Shown here: positions 6,798-15,501 of the stretch, in pieces
Numbering within the stretch: the stretch's first letter is position 1
Layout of the letters: the number at the start of each line of letters is the position of its first letter
DNA from: Flavobacterium difficile
Lineage (GTDB): Bacteria > Bacteroidota > Bacteroidia > Flavobacteriales > Flavobacteriaceae
Length of the DNA stretch: 64,000 nucleotides
Reading direction: 5' to 3'
NCBI RefSeq assembly: GCF_011392115.1
Contig: NZ_JAAJBT010000006.1
Coordinates: 1 to 64,000, forward strand
The notes under the pieces: model-generated
Database searches by the model: none
The model's input: only the letters and a program-made list of their open reading frames with translations
What the model was told of the DNA's origin: nothing
Translations under genes and position numbers: made by a program

Positions 6798-8900
6798 ATG
6801 AATTTTTTGGTAAATAAATATAAAAATTCCACTTATTTCAAGGTTGTTTCATTGTTGTCAATAGTTTCAATAGGATTATTGCTAATAGTTCTTTCGTTGT
6901 ACTTATACATGAGGGTTCAAGAAAAAGAAATTTTCAAAAACAGTAAAGAACTTTATGAAAATGAAATCAACTCACTTCTAAAATTAAATTCAGAATCTTA
7001 TGGTTCTGTAATAGGCGATGTTACGTATTGGGATGAATTTGTTGATTTTACCAAAACTAAAAACATCAAATGGTTTAATACTTCTGTGGCTAATATTATT
7101 GATACTTATAATATTGAATATATTGCAGCTTATGATATTAATGGTAATTTTATTACGAAAGTTTCCACAAATAAAATAAAAACCAAAGCCTTTATTCCTA
7201 AAGAAGTTTTTAATAAAATTAAAGAGAAAAAAAACGATAAATTTTATCTCAGCATTCCAGAAGGAATAGTAGAAGTTTATGGCGCGACCATCCATCCGTC
7301 TGATGATCCGTTTAAAAACAAAACCAAACCATCTGGGTTCTTCTTTATGGTTCGTCTTTTAGATAGAGAATATTTTGCCAATATTGAAGAAATTTGTAGT
7401 TCTAAAATTAAATTTTACGAGGGAAATGAACAAGCAATAAAAACTGTTTTTACCACAGTTCCGCTTCAAGATATCCATAAAAAAGAAGTCGCTAAATTGT
7501 ATTTCAAAAGAGCGTATAATATCGATTTTTATATCACTAAAAGTATACTTGCTGTTATGGCAATTGCAATCTTGTTAGCTTGGATTGTATTTTTCTATTA
7601 TGCGAATAAATGGTCAAGGTTACCGTTGAATTTAATCAAGAAAATTTTAAAGAAAAGCGATGTTGCTGCTATAGAAGATTTAAAAAGCATAAAAGGTGAG
7701 TTTCGTTATATGGGGAAACTTTTTGAAGAAAACCTTAACCAAAGAACTGAACTTCTTTCAGCCAAAACCAAAGCTGAAGAAAGTGATAAACTGAAATCGG
7801 CTTTCTTAATGAATTTATCACATGAAATTCGAACGCCAATGAATGCCATTGTTGGTTTTTCCGATTTATTGCTAGATCATACCATTACGGAAGAAGAAAA
7901 GCAGGAGTTTGTTAGAATCGTACAATACAATAGTAGAATTTTATTGAGTATTGTAGATGATTTAATTGAAATGTCTAAAATCGATTCGAACTTAATTCAA
8001 CCGAATTACAGTAATGTCAATCTGGAAAATATATTAAAAGCGGCTTTTGAATTGGCAACTTTTTCAAATAAAAATACCAATGTGGTTGTAAAATTGCAAG
8101 AGCCTAGTCACAAATTAAAAGGAAATATTCTTACCGATGTTGTTAAACTGAATCAAATCATCATTAATCTTTTAAATAATGCTTTAAAGTTTACGGATGA
8201 AGGTTTTGTGATTTTAGATTACGAAGTTGATGCTAGTAATAAATTAATTGTTTTTAGTGTCAAAGATTCAGGTATCGGAATGCCTGAAGAATTTACAGAT
8301 AGAATATTCAAACGCTTCAATAAAATTAATGCCAAAAATATTTCTGCAAATGAAGGTTTAGGATTAGGTTTAGCCATCTCAAAATCTTATGTAGAAATGC
8401 TTGGTGGCACAATTTCTGTAAAAACTAAAGAAGGTTTAGGTTCTACATTCACTTTCACGATTCCTTTAATATATGCCGATAAAGATTCTATTGAAGAAGA
8501 AAAAGTAAACGAAATAATAAATTATAATTTAGGAAATGAAGAAATTGTTCTTGTTGCAGAAGACGATAATATTAATTATCAACTGATCGAAAAACTACTG
8601 AAAATTTTTAATTTTAAAGTTATCAGAGCGCATGATGGCTTAGAAGCTGTAGAAATTTGTAAAACCAATGACGAAGTTGACTTGGTTTTCATGGATATTA
8701 AAATGCCAAATTTAGACGGTTATGGTGCTTTCCAACAAATCAGAACATTTAACACAACGTTGCCAATTATTGCTCAAACTTCTTACTCATTTCCTGAGGA
8801 AGTCGAGAAAATTAAGCAACTTGGTTTTAATGATTTTATTTCTAAACCCTTAGAAAAGGAACGCTTGTACGAATTGGTTAAAAAATACTTCAATAAGTAA
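6798..8900 (+). CDS. CHASE4 hybrid histidine kinase with C-terminal receiver
   Basis: A 700-residue membrane sensor. Two membrane segments (about residues 13-36 and 255-275) bracket an extracytoplasmic CHASE4 domain recognisable from DVTYWDEFVDF. The cytoplasmic part has a HisKA dimerisation helix with H342 (NLSHEIRTP), a HATPase domain (NLLNNALKF, DSGIGMPEEF, GLGLGLAISKS) and a receiver with the acidic pair AEDD and phospho-acceptor D633 (VFMDIKMP). There is no output domain, so phosphate probably passes to a phosphotransfer partner encoded elsewhere. The reading frame extends upstream to a TTG at 6735, but the ATG at 6798 gives the normal short cytoplasmic start. No response regulator is adjacent; the nearest lone receiver is at 23155-23523. 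Confidence 0.9.
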   Translation: MNFLVNKYKNSTYFKVVSLLSIVSIGLLLIVLSLYLYMRVQEKEIFKNSKELYENEINSLLKLNSESYGSVIGDVTYWDEFVDFTKTKNIKWFNTSVANIIDTYNIEYIAAYDINGNFITKVSTNKIKTKAFIPKEVFNKIKEKKNDKFYLSIPEGIVEVYGATIHPSDDPFKNKTKPSGFFFMVRLLDREYFANIEEICSSKIKFYEGNEQAIKTVFTTVPLQDIHKKEVAKLYFKRAYNIDFYITKSILAVMAIAILLAWIVFFYYANKWSRLPLNLIKKILKKSDVAAIEDLKSIKGEFRYMGKLFEENLNQRTELLSAKTKAEESDKLKSAFLMNLSHEIRTPMNAIVGFSDLLLDHTITEEEKQEFVRIVQYNSRILLSIVDDLIEMSKIDSNLIQPNYSNVNLENILKAAFELATFSNKNTNVVVKLQEPSHKLKGNILTDVVKLNQIIINLLNNALKFTDEGFVILDYEVDASNKLIVFSVKDSGIGMPEEFTDRIFKRFNKINAKNISANEGLGLGLAISKSYVEMLGGTISVKTKEGLGSTFTFTIPLIYADKDSIEEEKVNEIINYNLGNEEIVLVAEDDNINYQLIEKLLKIFNFKVIRAHDGLEAVEICKTNDEVDLVFMDIKMPNLDGYGAFQQIRTFNTTLPIIAQTSYSFPEEVEKIKQLGFNDFISKPLEKERLYELVKKYFNK

Positions 8901-8993
8901 TTTTTAAACTATATCATTTTTACAAATTCTTCTTAATAAAATTTACGAAAACGTTTTCTTTTGCTTATTTTTACGCTCAAATTATATGTAATT

Positions 8994-9479
8994 ATGAGTA
9001 AGCCTTATAAAATTTCAGTAAACGGAAATCAAGTTTTTAATTTTACTGATAACAGCCTAACCACTTTAGATGCTGTAAGTGTAGAAGAAAATCATTTTCA
9101 TATTCTAAACGAAAACACTCCATTTCAAGCAGAAATTATCGCTGCCGATTTCAATTCAAAAAAATATTCTGTAAAAGTTAATGGCAATACATATGATATT
9201 GCAATTGCTAACGAATTAGATTTACTTATTGAATCGATGGGAATTGCCGTTGGTGCCGGTAAAGTAGTTAATGAAATTAAAGCACCTATGCCAGGATTAA
9301 TTCTAGAAATTTGTGTAACTGTCGGACAAGAAGTAACTGAAAATGAGCCATTACTAATTCTAGAAGCTATGAAAATGGAAAACACATTGGTGTCGCCTCG
9401 TAGCGGTAAAATTAAGTCAATTACTGTTGCCAAAAGCAATGCTGTAGAAAAAGGACAATTGTTAATCGAGTTTGAGTAA
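8994..9479 (+). CDS. Biotin carrier subunit of acyl-CoA carboxylase
   Basis: This 161-residue protein carries a C-terminal biotinyl domain with the attachment motif EAMKMEN (Lys127), preceded by the APMPGLILE turn. The N-terminal 90 residues are beta-rich and serve in related enzymes to bind the carboxylase and carboxyltransferase subunits. It is the first gene of a three-gene set with biotin carboxylase and carboxyltransferase beta, which points to a propionyl-CoA or methylcrotonyl-type carboxylase rather than the AccABCD acetyl-CoA enzyme. The ATG at 8994 is preferred to an upstream in-frame codon at 8961 because the conserved sequence starts there. Confidence 0.92.
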   Translation: MSKPYKISVNGNQVFNFTDNSLTTLDAVSVEENHFHILNENTPFQAEIIAADFNSKKYSVKVNGNTYDIAIANELDLLIESMGIAVGAGKVVNEIKAPMPGLILEICVTVGQEVTENEPLLILEAMKMENTLVSPRSGKIKSITVAKSNAVEKGQLLIEFE

Positions 9480-9480
9480 A

Positions 9481-9605
9481 AAGCCTCCCTAAATCCCTCC
9501 AAAGGAGGGACTTCAAAAATTGGGAGTAAAAATAAAAATAAAGTATAACCATAAAACTTTTTACAAAGTTTTTCAATTCCCCCATTTGGGGGCTAGGGGG
9601 CTAAC
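9481..9605. repeat. MITE-like inverted repeat in the carboxylase operon
   Basis: The left end (AGCCTCCCTAAATCCCTCC, then AAAGGAGGGA) and the right end (TCCCCCATTTGGGGG, then CTAGGGGGCT) are imperfect reverse complements, and each also folds on itself (CCCTCC/GGAGGG; CCCCC/GGGGG). The core is AT-rich. It fills the whole gap between the carrier gene and accC. I know this kind of palindrome as dispersed and common in flavobacterial genomes, which is recall and not tested here. Confidence 0.65.
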
Positions 9606-9607
9606 AT

Positions 9608-11047
9608 ATGAAAAAAATATTAGTTGCAAATAGAGGTGAGATTGCCATTCGAGTAATGCAAACCGCCAAAAAAATGGGAATTAAAACTGTCGCTGTATAT
9701 TCTACAGTAGATAGAAATTCGCCACACGTTAAATTTGCTGATGAAGCGGTTTGTATTGGTGAAGCGCCATCCAATCAGTCGTATTTATTAGGCGATAAAA
9801 TTATAGAAGTTTGTAAGGCATTAAACGTAGATGGTATTCATCCAGGTTACGGATTTTTAAGTGAAAATGCCGATTTCGCAGAATTAGTTGAAAAAAATAA
9901 CATTACGTTCATCGGACCGAAATCTAAAGCCATGAAGGTGATGGGAAGTAAATTAGCTGCTAAAGAAGCCGTGAAAGCTTTCAATATTCCAATGGTTCCA
10001 GGATTGGATGAAGCGATTACAGATATTGCTTTAGCGAAAAAAGTAGCCTCAGAAATTGGTTTTCCAATTTTAATTAAAGCTTCTGCTGGTGGTGGTGGAA
10101 AAGGAATGCGTATCGTAGAAAACGAAGCGGAATTCGAATCGCAAATGGACAGAGCAATTTCAGAAGCTACAAACGCTTTTGGAGATGGTTCGGTTTTTAT
10201 CGAAAAATATGTGGGTTCTCCACGTCATATTGAGATTCAAGTTATGGCGGATAGTCATGGCAATATTTTGTATTTGTTTGAAAGAGAATGTAGTATTCAA
10301 CGCCGTCATCAAAAAGTAGTGGAAGAAGCACCTTCTTCGGTTTTAACTCCAGAAATTAGAAAAGCTATGGGTGAAGCGGCTGTAAAAGTGGCTCAATCTT
10401 GCGATTATTTAGGAGCGGGAACAGTAGAGTTTTTATTAGACGAAAACAAGAATTTCTACTTTTTAGAAATGAATACGCGTTTGCAAGTAGAACATCCGGT
10501 AACGGAAATGATTACAGGTTTAGACTTAGTGGAAATGCAAATTCGTGTCGCTCGAGGCGAAAAATTAAGCATCACTCAAGACGATTTACAAATTAAAGGG
10601 CACGCGATGGAATTACGTGTGTACGCAGAAGATACATTAAACGATTTCTTACCAAGTGTGGGACATTTAGATGTGTACCAAATTCCAGTAGGTGAGGGCA
10701 TCCGTGTAGATAATGGTTTCGAACAAGGAATGGATGTGCCCATTTATTACGATCCGATGTTAGCGAAATTAATTACGTATGGAAAAACCCGTGAAGAGTC
10801 TATCGAGTTGATGATTAAAGCGATTGCAAATTATCATATCGAAGGAATTAGTACAACCTTACCATTCGGAACTTTCGTAATGGAGCATGAAGCGTTCCGT
10901 TCAGGGAATTTCGATACGAATTTCGTTAAGAAATATTACGACAGCAACAAACTAAAAGCCAAGTTCGACAAAGAAGCAGAAATTGCCGCTTTAGTAGCTT
11001 TGAAAAGATATTTAGAGGATAAAGAGATTGTAAGGCTTCCTAATTAA
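9608..11047 (+). CDS. accC: Biotin carboxylase subunit
   Basis: ATP-grasp enzyme that carboxylates biotin on the carrier protein using bicarbonate and ATP. All hallmarks are present in 479 residues: KKILVANRGEIAIRVMQTAK at the N-terminus, GFLSENADFAE, the glycine-rich SAGGGGKGMR loop, ERECSIQRRHQKVVEEAPSS, and the active-site EMNTRLQVEHPVTE. Length is that of a stand-alone AccC. It lies between its carrier and carboxyltransferase partners. An inverted-repeat element sits directly upstream and a minisatellite begins four bases after its stop codon, so expression across the operon must pass two repeat blocks. Confidence 0.97.
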   Translation: MKKILVANRGEIAIRVMQTAKKMGIKTVAVYSTVDRNSPHVKFADEAVCIGEAPSNQSYLLGDKIIEVCKALNVDGIHPGYGFLSENADFAELVEKNNITFIGPKSKAMKVMGSKLAAKEAVKAFNIPMVPGLDEAITDIALAKKVASEIGFPILIKASAGGGGKGMRIVENEAEFESQMDRAISEATNAFGDGSVFIEKYVGSPRHIEIQVMADSHGNILYLFERECSIQRRHQKVVEEAPSSVLTPEIRKAMGEAAVKVAQSCDYLGAGTVEFLLDENKNFYFLEMNTRLQVEHPVTEMITGLDLVEMQIRVARGEKLSITQDDLQIKGHAMELRVYAEDTLNDFLPSVGHLDVYQIPVGEGIRVDNGFEQGMDVPIYYDPMLAKLITYGKTREESIELMIKAIANYHIEGISTTLPFGTFVMEHEAFRSGNFDTNFVKKYYDSNKLKAKFDKEAEIAALVALKRYLEDKEIVRLPN

Positions 11048-11051
11048 TCAA

Positions 11052-11268
11052 AGAGCCAAGTAAAAAGTTAAAAGAGCCAAGTGAAAAGAGCCAAGTTAAA
11101 AGAGCCAAGTTAAAAGAGCCAAGTAGAAAGAGTCAAGTAAAAAGGGCTAAGTAGAAAGAGTCAAGTGAAAAGGGCTAAGTTAAAAGAGCCAAGTTAAAAG
11201 AGCCAAGTAAAAAGTTAAAAGAGCCAAGTAAAAAGTAAAAAGGGCTAAGTTAAAAGAGCCAAGTAAAA
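11052..11268. repeat. 14-bp minisatellite between accC and carboxyltransferase gene
   Basis: About 14 copies of a 14-bp unit, consensus AGAGCCAAGTTAAA, with variants AGAGTCAAGTAGAA, AGGGCTAAGTTAAA and AGAGCCAAGTGAAA, plus short partial units (AGTTAAAA). It starts four bases after the accC stop. The same unit makes a 25-copy array at 38095-38440. Copies here are more diverged than there. No unique spacers are present, so it is not CRISPR. Confidence 0.92.
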
Positions 11269-11354
11269 AGCTTTGTGAGCCTTGCGACCCGAGACTGAAA
11301 GTCGAACAGACGAAGTAAAACCTTAGCGCTCTTTGCGGTTAAAAAAAATAAATC
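11269..11354. repeat. Dispersed-type intergenic sequence before carboxyltransferase gene
   Basis: The stretch reads CTTTGTGAGCCTTGCGA, later CCTTAGCGCTCTTTGCGG and a run of A. I recall near-identical phrases (CTTTGTG..., CTTTGCGGTTAAA) as common dispersed intergenic sequence in flavobacteria. No coding signal or clear promoter is visible; together with the array it fills the 307-bp gap. Confidence 0.4.
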
Positions 11355-12896
11355 ATGCAAGACAAAATAAAAATATTAGAAGATAAAATCGCCTTAGCTA
11401 AATTAGGTGGTGGTGAAAAACGTATTGCAGCTCATCATGCAAAAAAGAAATTGACAGCTCGTGAGCGTGTGGAATACTTATTAGATGAAGGTTCTTTTGA
11501 AGAAATTGGGATGTTGGTGACACATCGTACGACCGATTTCGGAATGGAAAAAGAACAATATTACGGAGATGGAGTAGTTACAGGTTACGGAACCATCAAC
11601 GGAAGAGCGGTGTATATTTTCGCACAAGATTTTACTGTTTTTGGAGGTTCGTTATCAGAAACACATGCAGAAAAAATCTGTAAGGTTATGGATATGGCTT
11701 TGAAAAACGGTGTGCCAATGATTGGTTTAAACGATTCTGGTGGGGCGCGTATTCAAGAAGGGGTGCGTTCCTTAGGTGGTTATGCGGATATCTTTTACAG
11801 AAACGTTCAGGCGTCTGGAGTGATTCCACAAATTTCTGCAATTATGGGACCATGTGCGGGTGGAGCCGTTTATTCTCCTGCGATGACCGATTTCACTATG
11901 ATGGTGGAAAACAACAGTTATATGTTTGTTACGGGTCCGAATGTGGTGAAAACTGTTACGAATGAAGAAGTAACTTCTGAAGAATTAGGAGGTGCGAGTA
12001 CGCATTCTACGAAATCTGGAGTGGCACATATTACTTCTGAAAACGGAATTGAATGTTTGGAAGATATCAAACGTTTGTTGAGTTATGTGCCTCAGAATAA
12101 CAGAGAAACAACACCAAGAGTTCCGTTTGAATTGAAAGACGAAATTAGAGAACAATTGAGTAACATCGTACCAGATTCTGCGAATAAACCGTACGACATG
12201 CATGAAGTGATTAAAGGAATTATCGATGAAGATTCTTTCTTTGAAATTCATAAAAACTTTGCGGAGAATATTATTGTTGGTTTTGCTCGTTTGGGCGGAA
12301 GAAGTATTGGTATTGTAGCCAATCAACCGATGTTTTTAGCGGGTTGTTTAGATGTTAACAGTTCGATAAAAGCGGCTCGATTTGTACGTTTTTGCGATTG
12401 TTTCAACATTCCGTTATTAGTATTAGAAGACGTTCCAGGATTTTTACCGGGAACCGACCAAGAATGGAACGGAATTATTACACATGGAGCGAAGTTATTA
12501 TATGCCTTTAGTGAAGCTACTGTTCCAAGAATTACAGTAATTACACGTAAAGCTTATGGTGGTGCGTATGACGTAATGAACTCGAAACACATTGGTGCGG
12601 ATATGAATTTTGCTTGGCCAAGTGCCGAAATTGCCGTAATGGGAGCAAAGGGCGCTTCGGAAATTATCTTTAAGAAAGAAATTAGTGAAGCCGCCGATCC
12701 TGAAGCTAAATTATTAGAAAAAGAACAAGAATATGCGGATTTATTCGCTAACCCATATACTGCAGCGCAACGTGGCTTTATTGATGAGGTGATTTTACCA
12801 AAAGACACGCGTAAGAAATTAATAAAAGCGTACAGCATGTTAGAAAACAAACAGGTGTTAACTCCGAAAAGAAAACATGGTAACATTCCTTTGTAG
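11355..12896 (+). CDS. pccB: Acyl-CoA carboxylase carboxyltransferase beta subunit (propionyl-CoA type)
   Basis: Transfers the carboxyl group from biotin to an acyl-CoA. The 513 residues contain both halves of a carboxyltransferase: [69 protein letters not shown] in the N half, and [40 protein letters not shown] and [13 protein letters not shown] in the C half. This fused architecture is that of PccB and MccB, not the split AccA/AccD. The conserved features favour a propionyl-CoA enzyme, but acetyl-CoA cannot be excluded. Last gene of the operon, followed by a strong terminator. Confidence 0.93.
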   Translation: MQDKIKILEDKIALAKLGGGEKRIAAHHAKKKLTARERVEYLLDEGSFEEIGMLVTHRTTDFGMEKEQYYGDGVVTGYGTINGRAVYIFAQDFTVFGGSLSETHAEKICKVMDMALKNGVPMIGLNDSGGARIQEGVRSLGGYADIFYRNVQASGVIPQISAIMGPCAGGAVYSPAMTDFTMMVENNSYMFVTGPNVVKTVTNEEVTSEELGGASTHSTKSGVAHITSENGIECLEDIKRLLSYVPQNNRETTPRVPFELKDEIREQLSNIVPDSANKPYDMHEVIKGIIDEDSFFEIHKNFAENIIVGFARLGGRSIGIVANQPMFLAGCLDVNSSIKAARFVRFCDCFNIPLLVLEDVPGFLPGTDQEWNGIITHGAKLLYAFSEATVPRITVITRKAYGGAYDVMNSKHIGADMNFAWPSAEIAVMGAKGASEIIFKKEISEAADPEAKLLEKEQEYADLFANPYTAAQRGFIDEVILPKDTRKKLIKAYSMLENKQVLTPKRKHGNIPL

Positions 12897-12914
12897 GATT
12901 CTTATGGAAAAAGA

Positions 12915-12943
12915 AACTCCCAATTTACATTGGGAGTTTTTTT
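12915..12943 (+). terminator. Terminator of the carboxylase operon
   Basis: AACTCCCAAT pairs perfectly with ATTGGGAGTT across a TTAC loop and is followed by a T run. It begins 18 bp after the stop codon. Confidence 0.9.
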
Positions 12944-12995
12944 ATGTGTAGGTGAGAACTAGAAAAGTATATTTTCGTAAGGAATAAATTTAAAT

Positions 12996-13289
12996 GCGCA
13001 CGGCATATTTATAACCGCGCACGACATATTTATAACCGCGCATGGCATATATATAACCGCGCACGGCATATTTATAACCGCGCACGACATATTTATAACC
13101 GCGCACGCCATATTTATAACCGCGCATGACATATTTATAACCGCGTACGGCATATTTATAACCGCGCACGCCATATTTATAACTGCGCATGGCATATTTA
13201 TAATCGCGCACGGCATATTTATAATCGCGCACGGCATATTTATAACCGCGCACGGTATATTTATAACCGCGCACGGCATATCTATAACT
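12996..13289. repeat. 21-bp minisatellite, 14 copies
   Basis: Fourteen contiguous 21-bp units starting GCGCACGGCATATTT and ending ATAACC, with no length variation. Differences are point changes at a few positions, mostly C/T and G/A in the CACGGC part. Each unit alternates a GC-rich block with an AT-rich block, so the array repeats this every two helical turns. It lies between convergent genes. Because 21 is a multiple of three, long open frames appear on the minus strand, but I regard these as artefacts. Confidence 0.95.
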
Positions 13290-13306
13290 TCGGAAAGTAT
13301 ATATGA

Positions 13307-13343
13307 ATAGACCTGACAGGTTTTTAAAATCTGTCAGGTCTAT
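13307..13343. repeat. Palindrome between carboxylase operon and PH-domain gene
   Basis: ATAGACCTGACAG pairs perfectly with CTGTCAGGTCTAT over an 11-base loop. It could act as a terminator in either direction. It resembles, in form, the CCTGCAAGG/CCTTGTAGG palindromes at 16998-17143. Confidence 0.7.
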
Positions 13344-13363
13344 ATAAACATTGAGTAGTTGAC

Positions 13364-13744
13364 TTATTTCAAAACGTGATGTGCTAAAACCTTTTGAACC
13401 TCGTACACATTTACGGCTTTGTTAAATTGCTTTACGATACTCGGTTGTACTTCGCTAGACACCCAAATTTTCAATTCGGCTTCTAAATCAAATGTACCTG
13501 CAGTTTCGATACTGAAACGAGAAATGCTTTTATAGCTTATCGATTTGTATTCCGTTTTGCTTCCAGTAAGGCCTTGCACATCGACTAAAATTAAACGTTT
13601 GTTGGTGAAAATAAACGTATCACGAACCAACTTGAACCCTAGTTCTATTTCTTCTGAATCGGTTAATAATTGACCGTATTTTTTGACTAAATCTTCTTGG
13701 CTAACGGCTCCTGCGTTACCTAGTAGTGATGAAAATATTCCCAT
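13364..13744 (-). CDS. PH-domain protein (bPH_1 type)
   Basis: A soluble 126-residue protein. After an N-terminal glycine-rich stretch (MGIFSSLLGNAG) it shows the bacterial pleckstrin-homology pattern: LTDSEEIELGFKLVRDTFIFT, then NKRLILVDVQGLTGSKTEY and YKSISRFSIETAGTFDL, ending in a C-terminal helix (VYEVQKVLAHHVLK). This matches the bPH_1 family, whose role is unknown. No signal peptide or membrane segment. It stands alone; the 132 bp upstream hold a CAAAGTC/GACTTTG hairpin and no clear promoter consensus. Confidence 0.85.
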   Translation of the reverse strand: MGIFSSLLGNAGAVSQEDLVKKYGQLLTDSEEIELGFKLVRDTFIFTNKRLILVDVQGLTGSKTEYKSISYKSISRFSIETAGTFDLEAELKIWVSSEVQPSIVKQFNKAVNVYEVQKVLAHHVLK

Positions 13745-13803
13745 TTTTTTGTTTTTTAGATTATATGTTGTTTGTTTTTTGTTGTAATTATATTTTATTG
13801 GCT

Positions 13804-13821
13804 CAAAGTCGGGAGACTTTG
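13804..13821. repeat. Short hairpin with CAAAGTC/GACTTTG
   Basis: A seven-pair stem with loop GGGA followed by GCGTAGCGGGGTATTG. I recall this phrase from other flavobacterial intergenic regions. It may simply terminate the higBA transcript coming from the right, but no T run follows on that strand. Confidence 0.4.
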
Positions 13822-13876
13822 CGTAGCGGGGTATTGATGTTGGAAATAAAATGATTAATTTCTGAAATTGAAAATA

Positions 13877-14968
13877 CTATTTTAATTTTTTATCAATTGT
13901 TGTATTTAAAGCATAATAATCCATTTCATAACAAACTCTACCTAATATAATTGCTGGGTGAATATTGTATCTATTTGAAATTTCAACTATTTTTTCATCG
14001 TTGAGAGGAATGTAATTTGTAATAATATCTTCCCAACAATTTTCAGTAATCAATTTTTTTTGAGCAAATTCATTTGCTTCTGTTTCAAAATGATTAACTT
14101 CTTTGTGAGTAAGATCTAAAAATTTTTGTTCTTTATTGTTTTTTAAATGTAAAGCAATATGACCTATTTCGTGCATTATTGTAAAAGCAAAATTATCTAT
14201 TCTACTATGTCTTAACGTAACGGCAATTGCAGGATTGTTTTCTGACCAAAAAGAATAACCATCAACAGGAGTTTTTTCTAGTTTTTCTATTGCTAAAAAT
14301 TTGACACCAAATTGATTTAGTACATCTTTTACTTTAGTTAATGTATTATTGTTTTCGAAAAAAATATTATTTAAATTTTTTGTTAGTTGCTCAATATTAT
14401 CAAAATTAAAAGTATTTATTAATTGATTTTTTGCTTCAAATTCTGCTAAAGAATTCCATGCAATCATATTTTTATCATCAATTTTTAACTTTTCTGATTT
14501 TTTATAAAAAGCAAACTTTTTAGTTGCAAAAATATTAACCAAGTCATCAATTGTATTTATTGAATAAATTAATTTTATTTTGGTAATGTTTTCCTCTAAT
14601 TTTTCAGATAAATATCCTTGCTTTTTAAAATAATTAACAGGAACATATTCTTTGATTATATTCCATAATTCTATTAATTTAATTTTATTAATGTTTTTTT
14701 CTTTGATTCTTGCACAATCAATTTCATACTGTGACTGGAATTTCATCCAATAATCAGCTGGAATTTCAAGAGTTTTTTCTAATAATATTGCTAAATCTGC
14801 AGTTATAGGTCTTTTTCCTTTAATGATTTCATTCAAAAAAGAGGGTTTTACACCAAGTAATTCCGCTAAATCTTTTTGTTTTATATCTTCTCTAAATTCA
14901 AGTTCATCTTTTATTAAAATTCCTGGATGAGTTGCTTCAAAAGGGATGTTTTGGTTTGTTGCTTTCAT
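13877..14968 (-). CDS. higA: HigA-type antitoxin fused to ImmA/IrrE metalloprotease domain
   Basis: The first 85 of 363 residues are a HigA-family helix-turn-helix (PGILIKDELEFREDIKQKDL, LLGVKPSFLNEIIKGKRPIT), which should neutralise the toxin and repress the operon. The rest is an ImmA/IrrE-like domain with the zinc motif H266-E-I-G-H270 and a downstream ETEANEFA segment likely to give the third ligand. ImmA/IrrE proteins cleave XRE-family repressors, so the fusion may combine a repressor with a protease able to act on it. The HTH lies first, as usual for this family. The gene starts 14 bp after the toxin gene ends, in toxin-first order typical of higBA. Confidence 0.88.
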   Translation of the reverse strand: MKATNQNIPFEATHPGILIKDELEFREDIKQKDLAELLGVKPSFLNEIIKGKRPITADLAILLEKTLEIPADYWMKFQSQYEIDCARIKEKNINKIKLIELWNIIKEYVPVNYFKKQGYLSEKLEENITKIKLIYSINTIDDLVNIFATKKFAFYKKSEKLKIDDKNMIAWNSLAEFEAKNQLINTFNFDNIEQLTKNLNNIFFENNNTLTKVKDVLNQFGVKFLAIEKLEKTPVDGYSFWSENNPAIAVTLRHSRIDNFAFTIMHEIGHIALHLKNNKEQKFLDLTHKEVNHFETEANEFAQKKLITENCWEDIITNYIPLNDEKIVEISNRYNIHPAIILGRVCYEMDYYALNTTIDKKLK

Positions 14969-14982
14969 AATAATGTTAAGTT

Positions 14983-15303
14983 TTATGAGTAATGATTACT
15001 CAAATCAATAATTGAACAGATTGTAATCGTATTGGGTGGTAATCCTTCTACAAAACTGATAAATTCTACTCGATATTTTTTATCTACTCGAACAGATTCA
15101 ATTCCTTTTTTACTTCCAATTAATTTTTCATAATTTAAACTTTTTATTGGGTACAAATCCTCGATATTTTTTGCAACTCTTAATTTATCGATAGTTTGTT
15201 TGTACTTTTTTATTATATCTTTTTGGAATCTATATTTTTTGTTTTTGCATTTACCTTCTTCGTAAAGTTCTCTTAAGTAATCTTCTGTGAAATTTATTTG
15301 CAT
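14983..15303 (-). CDS. higB: HigB-like toxin of the RelE/ParE superfamily
   Basis: A 106-residue protein with the compact fold of RelE/HigB mRNA interferases: helical N-terminal half with many Lys (KNKKYRFQKDIIKKYKQTID), then IKSLNYEKL, a central SVRVDKKYRVEFISF strand pair and a C-terminal IIDLSNHYS. Related HigB proteins cut mRNA on the ribosome; activity here is inferred. It is upstream of its antitoxin in one transcript driven by a TATCTTTG promoter with an inverted repeat behind it. Lower GC than the neighbouring metabolic genes suggests separate ancestry, but the contrast is modest. Confidence 0.85.
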   Translation of the reverse strand: MQINFTEDYLRELYEEGKCKNKKYRFQKDIIKKYKQTIDKLRVAKNIEDLYPIKSLNYEKLIGSKKGIESVRVDKKYRVEFISFVEGLPPNTITICSIIDLSNHYS

Positions 15304-15323
15304 AGGCTTTTAGTTTCTTGAGG

Positions 15324-15357
15324 CAAAGATACAAATAATTCACTAAAAAAGTGAATT
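15324..15357 (-). promoter_or_regulatory. higBA promoter and candidate operator
   Basis: Minus-strand TATCTTTG (15324-15331) is a full -7 match, 20 bp before the toxin ATG. Just upstream, AATTCAC and GTGAATT (15337-15357) form an inverted repeat spaced by seven A/T pairs, overlapping where the -33 element must be. It is a good candidate for the HigA operator. Confidence 0.6.
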
Positions 15358-15453
15358 TTTTGTAAGTTAAATTATTTTTGATTCGTTATGGTTAATTTGT
15401 AAATACTCAGATTAAGTATTTAGATATTAGTAAACATACAAAAAATCCCACAA

Positions 15454-15478
15454 AAAAAGACCGCCAAAAGCAGTCTTT
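15454..15478 (-). terminator. Terminator of mtaB
   Basis: On the minus strand AAAGAC pairs with GTCTTT and a T run follows. It begins 23 bp after the mtaB stop codon. Confidence 0.75.
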
Positions 15479-15501
15479 ATGTCATGAATTTATCAACAAG
15501 T

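Noticed and set aside
11052..11268. The tandem arrays as a CRISPR locus
   Set aside because: Units are contiguous 14-mers or 21-mers without unique spacers, and no cas gene is in the window.
12959..13279. Long minus-strand open frames in two registers over the 21-bp array (repeating MPCAVIN and VRGYKYA peptides)
   Set aside because: They are open only because the unit is a multiple of three; two overlapping frames are equally open, the peptide is a pure repeat and there is no start signal or relative.
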